A stretch of 64,000 nucleotides of DNA from an uncultured Oscillospiraceae bacterium. Lineage in GTDB: Bacteria > Bacillota > Clostridia > Oscillospirales > Acutalibacteraceae. The position numbers were made by a program, and so were the translations under genes. Below, in pieces: positions 8,938 to 19,800 of the stretch. Numbering within the stretch: the first letter of the stretch is position 1; the number at the start of each line of letters is the position of its first letter. Below the pieces are notes generated by a model that did not search any database, was not told the DNA's origin, and worked only from the letters and a program-made list of their open reading frames with translations. The DNA is taken from NCBI GenBank assembly GCA_900543555.1, contig UQRL01000006.1:1-64000 (forward strand), read 5' to 3'.

Positions 8938-9864
8938 TCACCAAAGCCCCATGCCCGTCAGGCGGTTGCTCACCTTATTGGCCGTATAGGTCAGAATAAA
9001 TCCAATCACCGACATGAACAGCCCCGCCGCTGTGGTGTAGCTGTACTGCCCGCCCACAATGCCCAGGCGGTAGGTATACGTCCCTATCACGTCTGCCACA
9101 TTATAGGTGGCCTCTGTGTAAAGCAGCAGGATAAGCTCGCTGTTGGTGTTCAAAATGCCGCCAATGGCCATAATCAGGTTGATGGCGATGACGTGCTTAA
9201 TGCCCGGCAGCGTGATGTGCAGTACCTGCTGGAAGCGGTTGGCGCCATCCAGCTTGGCGCTTTCATACAAGCCCTGGTCAATGGAGGAAATGGTGGAAAA
9301 ATAGAGGATGCTTCCAAACCCAAAGCCTTTCCACACATTGGTGATGGTGTAGGTGGCCGGGAAGGCGTCCGGGTTGATGCGGTAGTTCTGCCGTTCAAAC
9401 CCAAACAGTGTGAGGAAGTTGGCGACAAGCCCCTGGTTGTCGATAAAGGAGATCACCATGCCGGCCACCACCACCGTGGAGATAAAGTAGGGCATGTAGC
9501 TGGCCGTCTGCACCAGTTTCTTAAAGCGCAGCGCGCCGATCTGGTCCATAAGCAGGGCAAACAGGATGGGGGCGGTAAAGCCAAACAGCAGGTTCAGGCC
9601 GCTGAGCACCAGCGTGTTGCGGATCAGCCTTCCAAAATATTCGCCCTGGATGAAGTCGATAAAATGCTCCAGGCCCACCCATTTCACACCCTCCCCCAGG
9701 AAAGGGGCCCCAGGCACATAGTCCTGAAAGGCGATCACAATGCCGTAAAGGGGGATGTAGGAGAAAATAAAAATCAGGATGAACACCGGGATCATCAGGC
9801 TGTAAATCTGCAGCATCTCGATGCGCCGGGACCGGCTGGCCCGGACCGTTTTCTTGGCTTTCAA
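8938..9864 (-). CDS. lplB: ABC sugar importer permease, LplB type
   Basis: This 308-residue membrane permease is the first gene of the importer operon. It has an N-terminal basic stretch, about six membrane segments and an EAA-type loop near ESAKLDGANRFQQVLHITLP. I chose the TTG at 9864, eight nt after GGGGAGG, because the longer open frame upstream begins inside the promoter region and lacks an SD. It forms the heterodimeric channel with LplC and receives substrate from LplA. Confidence 0.88.
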   Translation of the reverse strand: MKAKKTVRASRSRRIEMLQIYSLMIPVFILIFIFSYIPLYGIVIAFQDYVPGAPFLGEGVKWVGLEHFIDFIQGEYFGRLIRNTLVLSGLNLLFGFTAPILFALLMDQIGALRFKKLVQTASYMPYFISTVVVAGMVISFIDNQGLVANFLTLFGFERQNYRINPDAFPATYTITNVWKGFGFGSILYFSTISSIDQGLYESAKLDGANRFQQVLHITLPGIKHVIAINLIMAIGGILNTNSELILLLYTEATYNVADVIGTYTYRLGIVGGQYSYTTAAGLFMSVIGFILTYTANKVSNRLTGMGLW

Positions 9865-9939
9865 AATGGTTTCCTCCCCTTCAATATCCTCGCCAAAGCC
9901 CTTCCAAAGCGGGCCCAGGCATGTTTTGTTTTCGCTGCC

Positions 9940-9969
9940 ATTATACCCGCAAGGCCCCCGGGGAAACAA
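9940..9969 (-). promoter_or_regulatory. Promoter of the lplB-lplC-lplA operon
   Basis: TTGTTT and TATAAT with an 18-bp spacer on the minus strand leave a leader of roughly 70 nt before the TTG start. It lies in the divergent region shared with the glycosidase gene, where the AraC-type regulator probably binds. Confidence 0.65.
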
Positions 9970-10129
9970 GAACCAGAAAGTTCCTGCCTCGCCCGGCCCC
10001 TCTCATTCCGTCCGGAAAAAAAGCGGACCCCTGAAAAAAACATCCGAAATTTGCAGGCCCGCGGGAAATTTTTCCGCCATTTCAAAAAATGTACCCGTTC
10101 ACAAAACGCGCCCCAGAACTTTCTGAGCC

Positions 10130-10158
10130 TTGCTTTTCCCCAGGCGCCCCCGTACAAT
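10130..10158 (+). promoter_or_regulatory. Promoter of the glycosidase gene
   Basis: TTGCTT and TACAAT with a 17-bp spacer sit 35 bp before the start codon. A second TACAAT follows at 10164 and is poorly spaced. Confidence 0.6.
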
Positions 10159-10192
10159 GGGGGTACAATCTGTGGAAAGCGAGGCGTCTGCC

Positions 10193-11716
10193 ATGAATTT
10201 AATCCCCAACGCTCCCGGCCTGAGCCCCAACTATTGGTGTACCTGGAGCACGCAAAACTTTGGACGGGAAGACGAACATCCCGATTACCACAACTACCTG
10301 GGCGGGGTGGGCTCCCAGTTTGCCCGGGCAGAGATGAATGAGAAAAACCTGCGCCGTTGGCTCCAGCAGTTCCCAAAAATCCGAGGGGACCTGTATCTGA
10401 TGCTGGACGACGGCTGGGACGTGCCCTACGGCGTACACCCCGATAAAAGCAGGGACCGTTTCGGCACTCTGGAGCTGGACGAGGAGCGGTTCCCCTCCTT
10501 TACCGGCACGCCAGCCCAGCGACTGAAGAAGCTCAACGATTTTGTGAAGGAATCCGGCTGGCGCGGCTTGGGCCTGTGGGTTCCCGCCCAGGCCGCGGGC
10601 TCCATTGAGAAAGGCCACGCTATGGAGGCCTATTGGACCGAGCGGCTCCTCTGGTGCAAAGAGGCCGGGGTGGAATATTGGAAGGTGGACTGGGGCACCT
10701 ACGCCCACGATGTGGAGTACCGCCTGTTTCTGACCCAGCTGGCCTCCAAGCTCTACCCCCAGCTCATTGTGGAGCACGCTTACTGCATGATTGCCTACAA
10801 CGGCAGCCAGCTCCCCACCCAGGACTACGCCGGGGACCGCTTTGCCGAGATGGGTGAGATCCCTCAAAAATCCCTGGAAATCCATCAATTCAGCCAGGTG
10901 TTCCGCACCTATGACGTGTTCAATCAAACGGGAAGCTCCACCACCTTGGACCGGACGGCATACCTTCTGGCGGGCCAGGGAGGGCTGCTGACCTGCGAGG
11001 ACCATGTGCGGATCTCCGCCTCTTTGGGCTGCACCGCGGGCATCATGCGCTCTCCCTATTGGAACGAAATCGAGGGCCTGGACTACGACTCCACCCTGCT
11101 GCGCCGCCGCTTGGACGAGGTGACGGCCGGCGTGCTTTGGCAGCGGCTGGCCCCTGCGTTCGCGGACGGCCAGGTTCTCTGCTCGGCGGAAACCCTGACG
11201 GACCGGTGGCTGTTTAAAACCGGCGAGTGCTGGGTGGATCAGGTCTTCGGGCAGGAAATCCACCAGACCGCCCCGGCCGTCATCGCCCGGAGGCTGCCCC
11301 TTCCCCAGGTAGAGGCAGAGGGAGAGCGGCCCTTTGTCACCTGCGCCCAGAACCCCAATGGCGCCTTAAGTGTAACCGCCCACCGGCGGCTGCTCCCCAC
11401 CCGCCAGGAGGTGCTTCCCTCTTGCTCCGTCACCCTAAGCCCCCCCAGCCTGCCCCCCTACATGGGGGTGTTCGGCTCCTTCCGGCAGGTGGCGCTGCGG
11501 CTGCCCGTCCAGCCGGGAGAAACCTTCCGGGTCCTGGGCCAGAGCCTGCTCTCCGAGGAGGCGGTGGATGTCACCCGCTCCGTGGGCTGGGAGGGGGACG
11601 GCACCCTCCTCATCCCCGGCAGCCTCATCGAAACCCTCTACCGTCCTACCGCCACCCCCGGCGACCTCTCGGACCCTTCGGTGGTGTTCGCGCTGGTGAA
11701 GGAGGAAACCCTGTAA
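10193..11716 (+). CDS. Putative glycoside hydrolase, alpha-galactosidase-like (clan GH-D) barrel
   Basis: This 507-residue protein lacks a signal peptide, so it is probably cytoplasmic and acts on imported oligosaccharides. The N-terminal half resembles a clan GH-D TIM barrel: LMLDDGWD, then GLGLWVPAQAAGS, then the segment EYWKVDWGTY, where the K-x-D pattern matches the catalytic aspartate region of GH27/GH36 enzymes. A later TYDVFNQTGSSTTLDR segment could carry the acid/base residue. The C-terminal 170 residues look like a beta-sandwich. The ATG at 10193 has a GAGG upstream. It is divergent from the importer operon and convergent with the GH127 gene. Exact substrate and GH family are not certain. 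Confidence 0.65.
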   Translation: MNLIPNAPGLSPNYWCTWSTQNFGREDEHPDYHNYLGGVGSQFARAEMNEKNLRRWLQQFPKIRGDLYLMLDDGWDVPYGVHPDKSRDRFGTLELDEERFPSFTGTPAQRLKKLNDFVKESGWRGLGLWVPAQAAGSIEKGHAMEAYWTERLLWCKEAGVEYWKVDWGTYAHDVEYRLFLTQLASKLYPQLIVEHAYCMIAYNGSQLPTQDYAGDRFAEMGEIPQKSLEIHQFSQVFRTYDVFNQTGSSTTLDRTAYLLAGQGGLLTCEDHVRISASLGCTAGIMRSPYWNEIEGLDYDSTLLRRRLDEVTAGVLWQRLAPAFADGQVLCSAETLTDRWLFKTGECWVDQVFGQEIHQTAPAVIARRLPLPQVEAEGERPFVTCAQNPNGALSVTAHRRLLPTRQEVLPSCSVTLSPPSLPPYMGVFGSFRQVALRLPVQPGETFRVLGQSLLSEEAVDVTRSVGWEGDGTLLIPGSLIETLYRPTATPGDLSDPSVVFALVKEETL

Positions 11717-11730
11717 ACCCCGTCCCATAC

Positions 11731-11773
11731 AAAAAGATCCCCTACCGGGCCATATGCCGGCGGGGGATCTTTT
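11731..11773. terminator. Bidirectional terminator between the two glycosidase genes
   Basis: A stem of AAAAGATCCCC pairing with GGGGATCTTTT lies between convergent genes, with A/T tracts on both sides. Confidence 0.85.
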
Positions 11774-11801
11774 ATTTGCTGCTTTTAAGCAGCGCGGGTT
11801 C

Positions 11802-13640
11802 TCAGCACTTTATCAGGGGCATTTCCGTCATGCGCAGGTTGGTGCAGCCATAGGGGATGAGCCGCACCTGCTGGGGCGGGGTCAGGGGGACGCGGCTGTC
11901 CGGCACCTGGTGACAAAGGCCGTTGTCAAAGCCCCAGTCGATCTCCACAAAGCTGCCGGTCATGGAAATGGGCGGGCGTTCTGTGGAGAAGGGCGCCTCC
12001 CAATCCTCCCGCTCCTCCACAGTGAACTGGCCGTCCGCGAAGGCGTAGTTCCACTTGGAGAGGGGGCGGACCTCGTAATCGCAGTAGGGGAATTTCCGTT
12101 CCACCCCGTCCCGCACATACTCCAGGGGCGTCCACTCCTCCTCAATGGCCACGGAGTACAGCAGGGGCCCCCGCTTGACGCAGTACAGGCCGTTGGGGCG
12201 CTCCTCCAGCCGGGCCTCCATGGTGAAGGACACCTGCACCTGCTGAGTGCCGCTCCAGTCCCGCTCCACCGTGAAGAAGGCGCCGGGCTGGGCCGGGGCC
12301 CCATCCACCACAGCGGATATCACGGTGCCGGGGATGCGGATGGACAGGGGGAACCGCACCGGACGGTCGGTGGTGACCACATAGGTCAGCGCCTCCCGGA
12401 AGGGGTAATCGGTCCGCAGCTCGCAGGTGACGCGGGCCTCCCCGATTTGGCAGGACACCACCGAGGGGGCCAAGATCACCGAGGCCAGCCCCTCCTGGGA
12501 GCGCATGAAGGTGGAGAGGGCCAGCTTGGGCCAGCCCTGGCTGAAGTTGGCGGTGCAGCAGCCGAAATTGGGCTCCAGACCAAAGAGGTGGGACTCCCCG
12601 GAATTGGTGCGGAACACCACATGGTCCTCCGGCAGGCGGGTACAGCACACCTGGTTGGTCTGCTGGTCGTACTGATGGGTCCACATGTCGGGGCTCAGGG
12701 TGGCGGGCAGGGCGTTGAAGGCCAAGGCCTCCGCCAGGTCCCCCCACTGGGGGTCCCCGGTGATGGAGAGCAGGTGCTCGTAGGAGTACATGGCCTCCAC
12801 CACAGAGCAGCACTCGCTGCCCTGGATGGGGCTGGTGCCGGAGAGGCACTCGTCCCCGGTGAAGTGGCCGCAGGCCATGCCGTGGTCCCGCTGCAGCAGG
12901 GCGTAGGCCTCCTTGGCCATGGCGTTGGGGTCCTCCCCGGTGACGCGGGAATACAGCGCCCCGGCCTTCAGGGACATGGCCAGGTTCACCACATGGGAGA
13001 CCTGGGTCCACTTGCGCTCTGGCCTGGAAAGCCGCCACCGGCGGTAGAGCTCCTCGTAGTTGAAGCCCTCCACCCGCAGGGAGTAGGCCAGGTCCATCAG
13101 CCACTCCTCCGGGCGCCGCTCGTACAGCCAGAAAATGGGGATGAGGCACTCGAACCAGCGGGAGGCCGCCCAGTCGAACAGGGTGTGGTGCTCCATGTGG
13201 ACGTGGAAATTTTTCAGCGCCCGGTAAACGGCCTCCTCGACGCGCTCGTCCTGGGTGCAGTCGTGATAGACCACCAGCACCTTGCAGATCAGGAACAGGG
13301 CCCACATGTCATAGCGGTCCCGCTCCTGCTGGGTGCAGGGGCACAGCCAGCCATCCTCCTGCTGCTGGGCCAGGATGGCGTCGATATACCGCTTGGCCCG
13401 GGCCTTCATGTCCTCGTCCTCCAACAGCCATGCCAAGGGGATGAAGCCGTCCAGCCAATAGGGGACCCGCTCCCATCCCTCTTGTTCCCCGCCGATCCAT
13501 CGGCTGTCCCGGACATCGGGCCAAATCTTGTCCAGGTGGCCGCTTAGGCCCGCCGCCTGGATCTCCAGCTGCTTTTTCAGCCATCCCGCGGGCCTCAGCT
13601 CCCCGGTGGTAAAGGGGGTGTACGTCAATGGTTTCAGCAT
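11802..13640 (-). CDS. GH127-family beta-L-arabinofuranosidase
   Basis: This 612-residue protein has the GH127 (former DUF1680) layout: an alpha/alpha barrel followed by beta-sandwich domains. The zinc/catalytic cysteine motifs are present: an E-C-C group in GSECCSVVEAMY and the paired cysteines in NFGCCTANFSQGWPKL, which in the studied Bifidobacterium enzyme supply the zinc ligands and the nucleophilic cysteine. The enzyme family removes beta-L-arabinofuranose from hydroxyproline-rich plant glycoproteins. There is no signal peptide. ATG at 13640 follows GAGGAG with 9-nt spacing; the longer open frame upstream has no SD. With the importer it suggests uptake and intracellular trimming of arabino-oligosaccharides. 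Confidence 0.88.
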   Translation of the reverse strand: MLKPLTYTPFTTGELRPAGWLKKQLEIQAAGLSGHLDKIWPDVRDSRWIGGEQEGWERVPYWLDGFIPLAWLLEDEDMKARAKRYIDAILAQQQEDGWLCPCTQQERDRYDMWALFLICKVLVVYHDCTQDERVEEAVYRALKNFHVHMEHHTLFDWAASRWFECLIPIFWLYERRPEEWLMDLAYSLRVEGFNYEELYRRWRLSRPERKWTQVSHVVNLAMSLKAGALYSRVTGEDPNAMAKEAYALLQRDHGMACGHFTGDECLSGTSPIQGSECCSVVEAMYSYEHLLSITGDPQWGDLAEALAFNALPATLSPDMWTHQYDQQTNQVCCTRLPEDHVVFRTNSGESHLFGLEPNFGCCTANFSQGWPKLALSTFMRSQEGLASVILAPSVVSCQIGEARVTCELRTDYPFREALTYVVTTDRPVRFPLSIRIPGTVISAVVDGAPAQPGAFFTVERDWSGTQQVQVSFTMEARLEERPNGLYCVKRGPLLYSVAIEEEWTPLEYVRDGVERKFPYCDYEVRPLSKWNYAFADGQFTVEEREDWEAPFSTERPPISMTGSFVEIDWGFDNGLCHQVPDSRVPLTPPQQVRLIPYGCTNLRMTEMPLIKC

Positions 13641-13719
13641 TTCAATCGACTCCTCTCCCGTGCTGCGGCAGTGCCCCCAGCTTTTCTGGGGGAATGCCGC
13701 CGGGTCTTGATTTTCCCTT

Positions 13720-13768
13720 ATTATACCGGAGAAGCGCGCCGCTGGAAAGGGGGAAATTCCCCCTTTCC
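13720..13768 (-). promoter_or_regulatory. Probable promoter and dyad before the GH127 gene
   Basis: A TATAAT at 13720-13725 has a weak TTTCCA -35 at 17-bp spacing. The -35 lies in a dyad (GGAAAGGGGG, 5-nt spacer, CCCCCTTTCC; 13744-13768) that could be an operator. A short hairpin (CCCCCAG/CTGGGGG) follows in the leader near 13671-13693. Confidence 0.45.
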
Positions 13769-13802
13769 AAAACAAATTCCAGAGACCGCGGGGCACAGCA
13801 AA

Positions 13803-13835
13803 GGGAGGGGCTTTCGCCCCTCCCCGCGCTTTTAA
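13803..13835 (-). terminator. Terminator of the giant surface protein gene
   Basis: A GGAGGGGC/GCCCCTCC stem with a GAAA tetraloop on the minus strand lies just past the stop codon at 13849. Confidence 0.6.
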
Positions 13836-13848
13836 TATAAGTCTGTTT

Positions 13849-16800
13849 TTAGGAAAGTCCGGTCCAGCTTTCGGTGCCGTCCTCCGTGTGGTACTCGTGG
13901 GCGTTGGTGGCCTCTGCCACATGGAAGTAGCCCCAGTGTCCACGGTTTACATCGCCAAAGGTGTTGAGCTCTTCCTCGTGGGCGATCACATAGGGGCGGT
14001 CCGCCGCGCGGCCCAGCATGTGGTTGACAATGACCGTCACCTCGGCCCGGGAGATGGTGGCCTCCGGACGGAAGGTGCCGTCGGGATAGCCGTTGATCCA
14101 GCCGTACTGGGTGGAATCCACCACGGCGCTGTAGAACCAGTCGTCCTCATTCACGTCGGAGAAGATGTTCACTCCGCCGCCGCTGGTGTTGGCGAACTTC
14201 ATAGCGATGACGGTGAACTCCGCCCGGGTGATAGAGCGGTCCGGGTCGAACCGGCCGTTCCCCACGCCGCTGAGAATGCCCAGGGATGCCAGGGTGTTCA
14301 CAGGCTTGGCGTACCAGGCGTCCGCCGGGACGTCCTCAAACTCCACGGTGATCTCCACGTCCTTCTCCAGGAGCAGGTTGTAGAACATCTGAGCGGCCTC
14401 GGCGCGGGTCATGTTCTGGTCCGGGCCAAAGATGCCGCCGGGATAGCCTGCCAGATAGGCCAGGTGGTCCTTGGTATTCAGCCAATCGGAGACGCCGGTG
14501 TCATCCGGGTTGGCGGGCTGGTCCTCCACAGGGCCGCCACCGCCGCCGCTGATGATCTGCTGGGCCACCAAGACCTGCTCGCTGGCCGTGGCAGCTTCGT
14601 AGTACTCGTTGCCGGTAAAGGTCAGCGTGAAGGTGTAGGTCTCGCTGGTGTTGGGCAGGGTGAGCTCCGCCGTCAGGCTGCCGTCCTCCGGCCACTGGAT
14701 ATGCAGATCTTCCAGTGTGACATCATTATCGTTTTTAGCGGTCACGCTCAGACGCGTCTTCAAATCCGTGCCATTGGGCAGCTTCTCGCCCTTCAGGGTC
14801 AGGGTCACCTTCCCGCCGCCGGACAGGCTGTTGGGAGTGGCCTTCACCGTGACCGTGGGCTGGATCTTCTGGATAGTCACCGTCTCCGTATCGGTGGAGC
14901 CAGCGTAAGCGTCCATGCCCGTGGCGGTGATGGTGTATTCGTCGGGCTTCAAGCCCTTGATATAAGTGAGCGCGTCGTCTTTTGTTTTGCCCGTTGTGCC
15001 ATCGAAGGTCTGACCGTTGACTTCCAAGGTGTACTCCGTACCAAGAGTCAGCTCCTTGTCTGTGCCAAAGGTGACGCTCAGGCGGAGATTGGTCAAGTCA
15101 TCCCCCCAGGTCCACTGGCTGGGCGTGACTACCAGGTCAAAACGCTCGGAAGGCTCCGGGGCGCCCTCGCTCTTGATGGTGAAGGTCTTCTCCACCTGAT
15201 CCCTGTAGTTGCCTGTGCCCGTAATGGTCACAGTGGCCTCACCGGGGCCCTTGTCTGCACAGGCCGTGGTGTAGTCGTAGCCCAGAATAAGGGTGTAGCT
15301 AAGGGTGTAGCTGCTGTCCTTGATGGTCACCGGCGGGATTACCTCGTTCCCTGTGTAATACTGGTCGGGGATGTTCTCCACCACACAGCCTGTGATGGGC
15401 TTGGGGGCGATGGTAAAGTCTGCCGTTTTGCTCCCCGTGAAGTTGTTGCCCGTGGCGGTGACCACCGCTTTGGCCGCATTGGAAGCATTCACGTTGTTGT
15501 AGTAGGTGATGGTGTAGTCGGTGTCCTTGGTGGGCTGGGCATTGCCATCCACAGTAACGGTGACGTCAGGCTTCTTCTCGTCGTGATTGAAGACCAAGTC
15601 TGTGTCATTCACAGCGAGCGTGGCTTTCGCCAAATCCCGCTGGAGGATGAGGAAGGTGAAGGTGCCCACGCTGTTTGCGTAGCCCCCCTGGCCTGTGGCA
15701 GTCACTACATACATACCTGCCGCGGGTGTGCCGCTCATTACGCTAGGATCATAAGGCTTAGAACCTTGAGCAGTTCCCTCAAACGGTGTGTAGGTGTAGG
15801 CGAGAGTATAGTCTGTATTCTCTGTCATAGGAGTGCCATTAACATCGGTCACCGTGATAGTGCCATTCACCGTGTCACCATAGGTCTCAACGACACTTGT
15901 CTCGTTGTCGGCTTTCAGCACCAACTTGCCCTCTTCCACAGGGAGCAGAGCGTAAGTCAGCTGAATTGGGGCGTTTGTCTCATGGTTGCCCGTTACCGTC
16001 ACTTCAATGGTGTAGGTGCCGACTTGATTAAAGGTGACCGTCTGGTGGTCATTGATGCTCACCACATCGCTCTGGTTCGTAACATCTGTGCCGGTATTAT
16101 CCTTTACAGCGATACTCACTGTGTTGGAACCATCACTTGTTACCGTATGGCTCCCATGGGTCACAGTCACGGTGGCGTTGTTGGTGTAGCTGTCGCCATA
16201 GTAGCCGAAGGTGCGGTTCAGGCTGGCGGTCAGGTCGCTGGCGTCCACGGGGCTGATTGTAAAGTTCTTCGTCACACTTCCCTTGTAGTTGCCCCTGCCG
16301 GTAATGGTCACGGAGCCTTGGCCTACCTCTTTGTTGTCATCGTAGGTGATGGTGTAATCCTTATCCTTCTCCAGAAGTACGCCTTCGTCGTGCACGGAAA
16401 TGGCATCATCGAAAGTGATTTCTTTGCCTGTGTACGTATAGCTTTCGGCAATGCCGGTGACCATGTTTGCTGTAATTTCTTTCGGCTCTACCGTAACTTT
16501 TTGCGTTCCAGAGGCAGAATTGTAGCCATCGGCCTGGATTTGGAAGTAAATCGTCAGGTCGCCCGCATCGGTGATGGTGGGGGATTCATTCAAATCATAG
16601 CTGGTCCCGTTATTATCGCTGTACATGATCGTGTACTCAGAGGGGCTTTTTACAGTAATCTTGCTACCATGGGCGATGCGGTCATACTCCACTGAGTAAT
16701 CTTCCGCAGTATAAGAGATTGTCGTCTCCGCAGTTCCAACTGTAATCCTAAAGGATGCGGTAGCAGCGGTGTAGTTGTCAGTCTCGGTAAACACCGCCGT

Positions 16801-19800
16801 AATGGTAGCACTACCAGTTCCATTTAGAGAAATGTTCTCTAAGCTATTTCCCTGCACACTGGCAACTCTGGTATCATTGCTCATATAAGTAATGGTACCT
16901 TTGTAATCATCGGCTACGTTTAATGTGGTTTCCTCAGTGCTATCAAAGGTACCGTTTTCTTCATATGGGACACTGACAGTTTCCTTGCTAAACCCAGTGG
17001 TGGGACTGGCCTTGGCGATAGTGACGGTAGTAGAGCCTGTGGCATCGCGGTAGCCTTGTAACTTGGCAACCCAAGAAACCCTGTAGGTACCGGCGTCTTG
17101 GCCCTGGGGCAATCCATCATCAGACGCTATCTGGCAACGGTCGCCTTCGGTCTGGGCTTCCACCTTAAAGGTCACTTCGGCTCCTGCGGGGGCAGTAGAG
17201 TAGGAAATAAGATTCTGCATCTCGCCAGTGTAGGTCAGCGTCTTAGGTGTGACAGTAACAAGAAGGCCGCCGTCTTCCGCCACATGAATGATATAGCTGT
17301 CTTTAGCACCCCCTGTAAAGTTCTTGCCGCCACTGGTCACTTCAGCCGTGATAGTAGCATTGCCCGTACCCACCAACGTAATTTCGCCGGTAGTTTCGTT
17401 CACAGTAGCTACGCCTTGGTCATTGGAAGAATACTTCACGGTAACGTCTTGAGGCTGACCGCCAAGCTCCTCATCAGAGTTGCTCTGGTTGATGAACTTC
17501 AAGGGGTTATTCACAGTACCGCCCATAGAGACCGTAACTTCTTCATTGGTGAACTCCACAGCCAAGGTTGCCTTCTTTACTGTGTAGGTGGCTTGTTCCT
17601 CATTCTCCTGGTAAGGAGTCTCTCCCTTCCAAGTAATCGCATAGTTACTCACAACTGACGATTCAGCCTTGGCCTCGCCACTGATAGGGTATGTACCAGC
17701 ATCGCTGCCCTTCTTCGCAGTGGTGGACAGAGTGATCCCGAGTTCGTCTTCATCGTCACCCACAAACACTACGTTCTTGTTCGAACCAGTGTACGTATTG
17801 CTCAGCGTTCCATTATAGGTCAACTGCGCAATGTCACAGCCATAATCACTTTTCTTGTCCTCAATGGTAATGGTAATCGGCCGGGGATTTACGGTGTAGG
17901 TGCCGTTTTTGGTGAAGGTGACTTTGTAGTTGCCAATGACTGTGGGGGTATTTAACGCAACCTGATTATCATCATTAACTGCATAGATAGTGTACCCAAC
18001 AACGGCAACGGGGCTTTGTTCATTAGCACCTGTTCCCAGTTTGATCCCCGGAACATTTTCTTCATCAGGAGCTAAACCACGATTATCGTCATTCGCCTCG
18101 TAGGTCAATCCTACGCCCGTCAACACCGGCGAATCCCCATAGAAGCCTTCGGCATTGCCGATCTGCACGTCGATAGGCCGGGGGCTGATGGTATAGGTGC
18201 CGGCATGGCCATTATTCGCATCTTCGCCCGTCCAGTTTCCGGCGAAGGTCACGTCGTAGTTCTTGTTGGTCCATTCACCGGTGATGGCATAGGTGTCGGC
18301 ATCCTTGGAGTCAGGAGCGATGGAGAGGGTGATGCCGAGGTTGTCTTTGGTGGTGTCCTGGGAGAAAACCTCGCCCGTGGAAACATACCAGGCCTTGGGA
18401 TCTTCTTTCGTACCCTCTTCTTGTCCAACCGTGGGCTTTTCACCGTCGTAGACGGAAGTCTGGTCACTGATGGTGACAGTGACGGGGGCCTGGGTGATCT
18501 TGCCATCCTCCACTGTGGTTTTGATTGTCCAAGTGGAAGTGGCCTTGCCTTCAACGTTACCGGTGTAAGTATAGTTCCCCGGGGTAACGCCAGCGCCGAA
18601 GGTCACCTCGTAGGTGGTGGTGATGGTCTTGCCCGTACCCACGTTGGCGTTGTCATAGGCGGCGGAAACGCTGGAAACAGTGATGCTTTCACCATTCTGC
18701 GCGCCCGTAACGGTCTCACCGGTCACTTCGGCCTCAGTGGTGCCATCGTACTCCTTCTCCTCGGTCAAATCGCTGGAGAGGGTGAGGGTGGCGGGGTTGA
18801 TGGTGATGGTGACGGCGCTATCACCCACAATGGGGGCATAGTTCTCCGCCGTGACCTTATACCAGTACTCGCCGCTTTGGGCCACATTGATAAACGGGAT
18901 TTCGTCCCATCCCTCAGCGCCCGCCTCGGGCCTGGTATCATCCGTCTTTTTGATGAACTCAACCTTAGTGATCTCAATCTCTGTGCTTGCGCTGTCAGTG
19001 GTCTCGGCCGTCCAGCTGTCTGTTACATTGTGAGCTTTACCAGTATAGGTGCCGGTGTAACTCTGTGCATCAACAACCATTTCCGCCGGGGTGATTTTCA
19101 GGGTGGCCGCATCAGGGAATTTAAGTTCATAGTTGTCATAGTTCCCTGTGGGGTCTGCCTTCAGCGCAGCGGTGACGGTGTAGCTGCCCACGGCTGTGTG
19201 ATCTGTATCCGTAGTGGGATCCACAGGCATATAGGTATAGTCCACATCGCCGGCCTTTAATTGATCGGAATCTATAAAGCCAGTCCCCTCGGCCGGGCTG
19301 GCAACAGGCCCTACCGTTACATTTACCGGCTGGCCCGTGTAAGCCTTTTCGATGATTCTGCCATCCTGTCCTATCCCGGCAAATTCCAGGTTTACAGGCC
19401 GCTGGGTGATGTTGACCTTTACATCGCCATTTGCAGCATCCTTCACTGCGCTTACCTTGTAGTTGTTCGCATCGTCGCCGCCCAAAGTGATGACACTGGT
19501 TTCGACTGTGACAGCTTTGTCATTGCCAACATCGGCACTTTCAATGCTGCCAGTGGCGTTGCTGGCCAGGGCCAGGGTGAGGTTGTCCTCGCCAACCTTA
19601 TCCGTCGTCTCCGGCGTGCCCGTCAACTGCACAACCTTGGTGCCATCGTACACGCGGTTCTCAGCGGAAATGCCGGTGACGGTGATCGCCTTGGGTGTGA
19701 TGGTGCCAGCGCCAGCCTGGGTCAGGGTGATTTCCCCTTTGGTCAGCTCTGTGCCGTTATAGCTGTAGTTGCCCCACTTGATATCCGTGCCGGACAGGGT

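Noticed and set aside
13888-16695. 935-codon plus-strand open frame opposite the surface protein gene
   Set aside because: Val/Gly/His-rich shadow with no domain; the minus frame has a signal peptide and SLH domains.
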